Assembly: GCA_014379355.1 (NCBI GenBank)
Contig: JACMLX010000183.1
Coordinates: 1-64,000 of the forward strand
Origin: Gemmatimonadaceae bacterium
GTDB lineage: Bacteria; Gemmatimonadota; Gemmatimonadetes; Gemmatimonadales; Gemmatimonadaceae
Reading direction: 5' to 3'
Length of the DNA stretch: 64,000 nt
The position numbers and the translations under genes were made by a program. The notes beneath the pieces were generated by a model. It saw only the letters and a list, made by a program, of their open reading frames with translations, was not told the DNA's origin and did not search any database. Shown here in pieces: positions 60,372-64,000 of the stretch (position 1 is the first letter of the stretch; every line of letters begins with the position of its first letter).

Positions 60372-61585
60372 TCTGGACTCTTGGCGTGATAGCGCGCGAG
60401 CCAGTTCAGGCTCCACGCATCGAAGGTTCCGTCGCGGAGCGCCGTACGCGCGTCACGCATCAGGGTGATGAGGAAAGATACGTTGTGCAGGGAGAGGAGC
60501 CGCAGGCCGAGCATTTCCTCGCTCACGAAGAGATGCCGGAGGTAGGCGCGGTCGTACCGGGTGCAGCAGGGGCAGGGGCAGCCGTCGACGAGTGGACGGC
60601 GGTCGGTGCGGAAGCTGCTCTTGCGGACCTGCACCTTCCCGTCGTGGGTGAAACCGGTGCCGTTCCGCCCCATGCGCGTCGGGGCGACGCAGTCGAAGAG
60701 GTCGACCCCGCGCCGCACCGCCTCGACCAGATCATCGGGGAATCCGACGCCCATCATGTAGCGGGGGACGGTGCGCGGGATGACCGGGTCGACGACGTCG
60801 AGGGTGGCGTACATGTCGGGCTTGGATTCGCCGACGGAGAGGCCACCGATGGCGATGCCGTGCCAGTCGCCGCGATCGAGGATGCCGCGGGCGGAGGCGA
60901 CGCGGAGGGCGGGGTGGATGCCACCCTGGATGATGGGGAAGAGGGTCTGGCGCGGGGGAATGATGTCGGTGGCGGGATCGTGCGTTGCCAGGGGCGGGGC
61001 GCCGGGCGGAACTTCGAACTGGGGGGGGGCCCCCCGACCTTCACGCGTGATCCGGTCGAACTCGACCCGACACCGATCCAGCCACCGCAGGCTCCGCTCC
61101 ATCGCCGCCTGGCTCGCTGAAAACTCCGCCTGCCCGGCGATGAGCTCATCGAGCTGCATGATCACGTCCGCGCCGATGTTCCGCTCGATCCGCATCACGC
61201 TTTCCGGCGTGTAATCATGCTTCGAGCCATCGATGTGGCTCTGAAAGATCACGCCCTCCTCGCTCACCTTGCGCAGGCTCGAGAGTGAAAACACCTGGAA
61301 TCCGCCGGAGTCCGTGAGCATCGGCCCGTTCCAGCGCGTGAACGCGTGCAGTCCGCCAAGTGCGCGGACCATCATGTCACCGGGGCGGAGGTAGAGGTGA
61401 TACGCGTTCGAGAGGATCATCTGTCCGCCCGCCGCTGCCACCTCCTCGACGCTGAGTCCCTTGATCGTGCCGTGGGTGCCGACGGGCATGAAGGCCGGCG
61501 TTTCCACGGTGCCGTGCGGCGTGGTGAACCAGCCGAGTCGCGCGCTGTCGGCGTCGTGGGAGGTGCGGAACGAGAAGTCGGACAT
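60368..61585 (-). CDS. tgt: tRNA-guanine transglycosylase with internal insertion
   Basis: Tgt replaces guanine-34 with preQ1 in queuosine biosynthesis. The 405-residue protein has GTHGTIKGL, TDSGGFQVFSL (Asp92), the catalytic Asp298 in VDLFDCVAPTR, and zinc ligands C336-P-C338-x2-C341. ATG 61585 begins right at the domain; the frame continues upstream without homology. Between residues 178 and 212 it has about 30 residues (GRGAPPQFEVPPGAPPLATH...) not found in typical bacterial Tgt, which place a G9C6 tract in the coding sequence. First gene of the housekeeping operon. Confidence 0.93.
   Translation of the reverse strand: MSDFSFRTSHDADSARLGWFTTPHGTVETPAFMPVGTHGTIKGLSVEEVAAAGGQMILSNAYHLYLRPGDMMVRALGGLHAFTRWNGPMLTDSGGFQVFSLSSLRKVSEEGVIFQSHIDGSKHDYTPESVMRIERNIGADVIMQLDELIAGQAEFSASQAAMERSLRWLDRCRVEFDRITREGRGAPPQFEVPPGAPPLATHDPATDIIPPRQTLFPIIQGGIHPALRVASARGILDRGDWHGIAIGGLSVGESKPDMYATLDVVDPVIPRTVPRYMMGVGFPDDLVEAVRRGVDLFDCVAPTRMGRNGTGFTHDGKVQVRKSSFRTDRRPLVDGCPCPCCTRYDRAYLRHLFVSEEMLGLRLLSLHNVSFLITLMRDARTALRDGTFDAWSLNWLARYHAKSPE
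61021..61035. repeat. G9C6 homopolymer tract inside tgt
   Basis: Nine G followed directly by six C (forward strand) encode Gly-Arg-Gly-Ala-Pro-Pro-Gln in the atypical insertion of tgt. Such runs are prone to slippage, and any one-base change would truncate Tgt. Confidence 0.9.
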
Positions 61586-61778
61586 CCGAAGGTTTGGCCA
61601 TCGCTGGGTGTCTCGCGCTCGGCGGCTCCGACGCGACAAACATGGAAACCTATCCCTGCCGGACCCGTCATGCGGCATCCTTTTCTGCGGGCGCCCTGTC
61701 GAACCGTCCGCGCCACTGCGGCGTAGTCTGACATCGATGCGCACTGCGCGAAAACGCTCATCTCCGGAGGTCACCGCC

Positions 61779-62795
61779 ATGCTGCCGATGCTCTTGTCCT
61801 CGATCGTCGTTCCTGCGGTGCTTGCCGCGGCCAGCGGCACGATCGTCGCGTCGAACATGGAGGCGCATTCCGTCAGCATCGTGGATGTCGCGAGCGGCAC
61901 GACGGTCGCCACGATCCCGACCGGTGACGGTCCGCACGAGGTCGCGATTTCACACGATGGTGCCAGCGCGGTCGTGTCCATCTACGGTACACGCGCAGCG
62001 GCCGGCAGCGCCTTGCTCGTGATCAACCTGCGTGAGCCGACTGCGACTCCTCGCACGATCGAGCTGGGCGCAGGCAATCAACGGCCGCACGGGCTCGCAT
62101 TCCTGCCGGGTGATCAACGGTTGCTCGTGACCGGGGAACGCGCGCAGCGAGTGCTGATCGTCGACGTAGCGAGCGGCGCCATCGATTCGTCGATGAGTAC
62201 GAAGCAGGCCACGACACACATGGTCGCCACGTCGCGCGACGGCATGTCGGCGTTCACCACGAACCTGGCGGCGATGAGCGTCAGTGCGATCGACGTTCCG
62301 TCTCGCACGGTACGCGCGACGTATCCGGTGGGAGCCCGCATCGAGGGATTGGCCGTCACACCGGATTCGCGCGAGGTGTGGGTCGGCGGCAACGAGTCGC
62401 ACACCGTGTATGTGCTGGACGGAGCGACGGGCAGGGTGATCACGACGATCGAGGGGTTCGGCATGCCGTATCGCATCGGCATCACGCCGGATGCGAAGAC
62501 CGCCATCGTGAGTGACCCGGGCGGCGAGAAGATTCACATCGTCGATGTGCCGACGCACACCGTACGACATGTGATCGATGTTCCCGCGATCTCGCCGTCC
62601 GAGGGCGCCACGGCGGTGCCTGCGTCACCACAGGGTGTCACGATCGCTCGCGACGGTCGCACCGCGTTCGTGACTCTGAAGGCGGTCGGCCGCGTCGCCG
62701 TGGTCGACATCGAGACCGGCAGCATCCGCACCACGCTACGCGTCGGCGCAGGCTCCGACGGCGTCGGCTACTCGCCACTCGTGCTGGTGAAGTGA
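61779..62795 (+). CDS. secreted YncE-like beta-propeller protein
   Basis: A 338-residue exported protein: signal peptide MLPMLLSSIVVPAVLAAASG, then about seven repeats of a YVTN-type beta-propeller (VSIVDVASGTTVATIPTGDGPHEVAISHDGA, VLIVDVASGAI, VSAIDVPSRTVRA, VYVLDGATGRVITTIEG, IHIVDVPTHTVRHVI, VAVVDIETGSIRTTL). Propellers of this kind bind other proteins or ligands; no enzymatic motif is visible. GGAGG 8 bases before ATG 61779 decides the start over ATG 61737. Divergent from tgt across a 193-bp gap. Confidence 0.85.
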   Translation: MLPMLLSSIVVPAVLAAASGTIVASNMEAHSVSIVDVASGTTVATIPTGDGPHEVAISHDGASAVVSIYGTRAAAGSALLVINLREPTATPRTIELGAGNQRPHGLAFLPGDQRLLVTGERAQRVLIVDVASGAIDSSMSTKQATTHMVATSRDGMSAFTTNLAAMSVSAIDVPSRTVRATYPVGARIEGLAVTPDSREVWVGGNESHTVYVLDGATGRVITTIEGFGMPYRIGITPDAKTAIVSDPGGEKIHIVDVPTHTVRHVIDVPAISPSEGATAVPASPQGVTIARDGRTAFVTLKAVGRVAVVDIETGSIRTTLRVGAGSDGVGYSPLVLVK

Positions 62796-62865
62796 CGTCG
62801 CAGGCCGAGCCGTCGGTGCACGCGGTCGTTTCACACTGTGTGGCGCAGCGACACGCCGCAGTGAT

Positions 62866-63312
62866 TCAGGAAATCACCATGCAGGCATAGCGGCAGCCTC
62901 CCTTGCTGCCCGGCACGCACCTCGATCCCGCCTCGAGAAAGCAGATGAGGTCGCCCATGACCACTACAGGCACGCAGACGCAGGGGCCGCTCGGCGAGCC
63001 GCGCTGTTGAAGGCTCACCGATTCCAACCGTTCCGCTTCGGTGACCGGACGACTCTCCAGGAAGGCCAGGTCGGTGCGACCGGTGCGCAGCTGCCACGCC
63101 TTGACGTCGGCCTTGAGTGCCTCCAGCCTCCGCGCATGAGCAGGCGTCGTGCTACCAGTGGCGAGCACACTTGCCTTGAGCTCCTGCGCCCGACGCACCA
63201 GTACCGAACGTTCGGCGTCGGCACTCGCCGGCGCGGCGATACGATCGGCGCAACCCGCCATGACTGTTACCATCGCCGATGCCACTACGACCATCATTCG
63301 CGAGCGTGTCAT
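62866..63312 (-). CDS. six-cysteine lipoprotein, copy 2
   Basis: A 148-residue lipoprotein of unknown function. The signal peptide MTRSRMMVVVASAMVTVMAGC has a lipobox with Cys21. Residues about 30-85 form a likely helical hairpin ending KAWQLRTGRTDLAFLE. The C-terminal 38 residues hold six Cys in the pattern C-x1-C-x10-C-x7-C-x7-C-x3-C, with ICFLEAG around the third. Downstream of copy 1 by 45 bases on the same strand. Whether the cysteines bind a metal or form disulfides cannot be told. Confidence 0.72.
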   Translation of the reverse strand: MTRSRMMVVVASAMVTVMAGCADRIAAPASADAERSVLVRRAQELKASVLATGSTTPAHARRLEALKADVKAWQLRTGRTDLAFLESRPVTEAERLESVSLQQRGSPSGPCVCVPVVVMGDLICFLEAGSRCVPGSKGGCRYACMVIS

Positions 63313-63357
63313 TGATTGAGTCCTCTCTGATACGTGACGGTGATGCTGGGCAGCGGG

Positions 63358-63849
63358 TCAGCCGCGCCTGATGGGTGGGTTGCCCGGGCTCACCGTGATG
63401 CAGACGTAGACGCAGGTGTGCAGCGTCAGGCCGCGAAGCACGTCGCACTCGTCGCCGTCGACCAGGAAACAGATTCGGTTTCCACTGGTCGTGACCAGTT
63501 GGCAGGGTGTGCATGGAGCTGGGCCGGACGGCACCACGGCCACGGCGGCGGAAAGACCGTGCGCTGGTGCGGTCGCCGCGCCGGCCATGCGTGTCGTGGA
63601 CACGGCGATGTCGTCATGGCCAGTTCGGGCGTTCCAATCGCGAATTTCGGCGGTGAGCTGGCGGAGAGCGGCGCGGGTCTCCGGTGAGAGACTCTTCGTT
63701 TCGGCGATACCGCGCTGCAGCTCCATCGCGCGCGCCTGCAGCGCGTGCATTTCAGCCGTCTCGGTCTGCGGGGACGACGCCAACTCCGTGCATGCTGCTG
63801 CGCCAACGGCCAGCGTGCTGACCAGCGCGCCGATCAGTGCCCACTTCAT
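63358..63849 (-). CDS. six-cysteine lipoprotein, copy 1
   Basis: A 163-residue lipoprotein related to the gene downstream. Lipobox GAAAC gives Cys20. A helical hairpin follows (residues about 37-85), ending RDWNARTGHDDIAVS, equivalent to the KAWQLRTGRTDLAF segment of copy 2. The C-terminal domain has C-x2-C-x10-C-x7-C-x10-C-x3-C with RICFLVDG around the third cysteine. GAGGAG lies just upstream of ATG 63849, which decides this start over the longer frame from 63954. No family is recognised. Confidence 0.75.
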   Translation of the reverse strand: MKWALIGALVSTLAVGAAACTELASSPQTETAEMHALQARAMELQRGIAETKSLSPETRAALRQLTAEIRDWNARTGHDDIAVSTTRMAGAATAPAHGLSAAVAVVPSGPAPCTPCQLVTTSGNRICFLVDGDECDVLRGLTLHTCVYVCITVSPGNPPIRRG

Positions 63850-64000
63850 CGGCCTGCTCCTCGACTCGGGTAAGGGACGGAACCGGAGCTGTCGCGCTGC
63901 CGGATCAGGCGCTGTGGTCGTGTTGACCTGGCCCGACGAGAAGAGCGTGATCACGCGGCGAAAGCCGCCACGACACCTGGATGACCGGCAACGGCACGCC
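63850..64000. other. upstream region of the lipoprotein pair, to window end
   Basis: These 151 bases hold the ribosome-binding site GAGGAG of the first lipoprotein gene and probably its promoter, but I see no convincing -35/-10 pair and no further gene start. Confidence 0.5.

Overview
The window is a chromosomal segment of a GC-rich, Gram-negative (diderm) bacterium. The outer membrane is shown by a TamA/TamB pair, many lipobox proteins and an O-antigen/exopolysaccharide sugar cluster. Gene content and style fit the phylum Gemmatimonadota best: a short primary-type sigma factor, split MoxR ATPase and VWA partner, small carboxypeptidase-regulatory/plug proteins, and dense 4-bp gene overlaps. 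That placement is an inference from general resemblance, not a database result. No rRNA, tRNA, CRISPR array, insertion sequence, phage or plasmid gene was seen. Coding density is very high and most same-strand neighbours overlap as ATGA, GTGA or TGATG.

Region by region. 1-8817 (+): surface polysaccharide operon with rmlD (cut by the window edge), rmlB, a SAM methyltransferase, two tandem WbsX-like proteins, a GT2 glycosyltransferase, a membrane GT-C-type transferase and an acyltransferase-3. 8782-10823 (-): a VWA protein followed by a MutY-type adenine glycosylase whose best start is a CTG. 10993-12649 (+): a WlbA/WbpB-like sugar dehydrogenase and WbpD-like acetyltransferase. 12610-16566 (-): a multi-domain sensor kinase with an atypical H-box, then the MoxR-type ATPase that probably works with the VWA protein. 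16567-17147: a gene-free stretch filled by a long concentric inverted repeat. 17148-19241 (-): a molybdopterin oxidoreductase. 19399-19599 (+): a tiny lipoprotein with a clear promoter and terminator.

19696-25904 (-): YgfZ-like protein, a HAD-like protein lacking the catalytic aspartates, GlcF, GlcE, GlcD (glycolate oxidation) and a Lon-N-domain protein. 25914-29988 (-): receiver-only response regulator, RpoD-like sigma factor with its own terminator and promoter, 3D-domain protein, AroB and a cobalamin adenosyltransferase. 29989-30477: a second repeat-rich gene-free stretch. 30478-31500 (+): thioredoxin-reductase-like ferredoxin-NADP reductase. 31522-35674 (-): Ser/Thr kinase and a peptide ABC permease plus binding protein. 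35808-44483 (+): TamA, TamB, a reduced NtrC-like AAA+ regulator and an NlpC/P60 hydrolase.

44496-46015 (-): glycosidase-like lipoprotein and a DUF6941-like protein. 46080-51697 (+): EamA transporter, HAD hydrolase, an unknown protein, AcpS, then a Fur-type operator with feoA, feoB and a small Cys-rich membrane protein. 51755-53289 (-): two tandem paralogues with a carboxypeptidase-regulatory domain and plug-like domain but no barrel. 53329-61585 (-): a long housekeeping operon read tgt-yajC-def-fmt-thiE/tenI-like-rsmB-PASTA-rpe-tlpA-tsaD, which joins translation (Tgt, Def, Fmt, RsmB, TsaD) with secretion (YajC) and metabolism. 61779-62795 (+): a secreted beta-propeller. 62866-63849 (-): two related six-cysteine lipoproteins of unknown function.

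No single obvious new defence or biosynthetic system appears. The strongest unexplained signals are the two structured repeats that share a TTGGAACTGC palindromic core, the six-cysteine lipoprotein pair, the tandem barrel-less plug proteins, and several enzymes or regulators that have lost a key catalytic or interaction motif (histidine kinase, HAD protein, NtrC-like AAA+).
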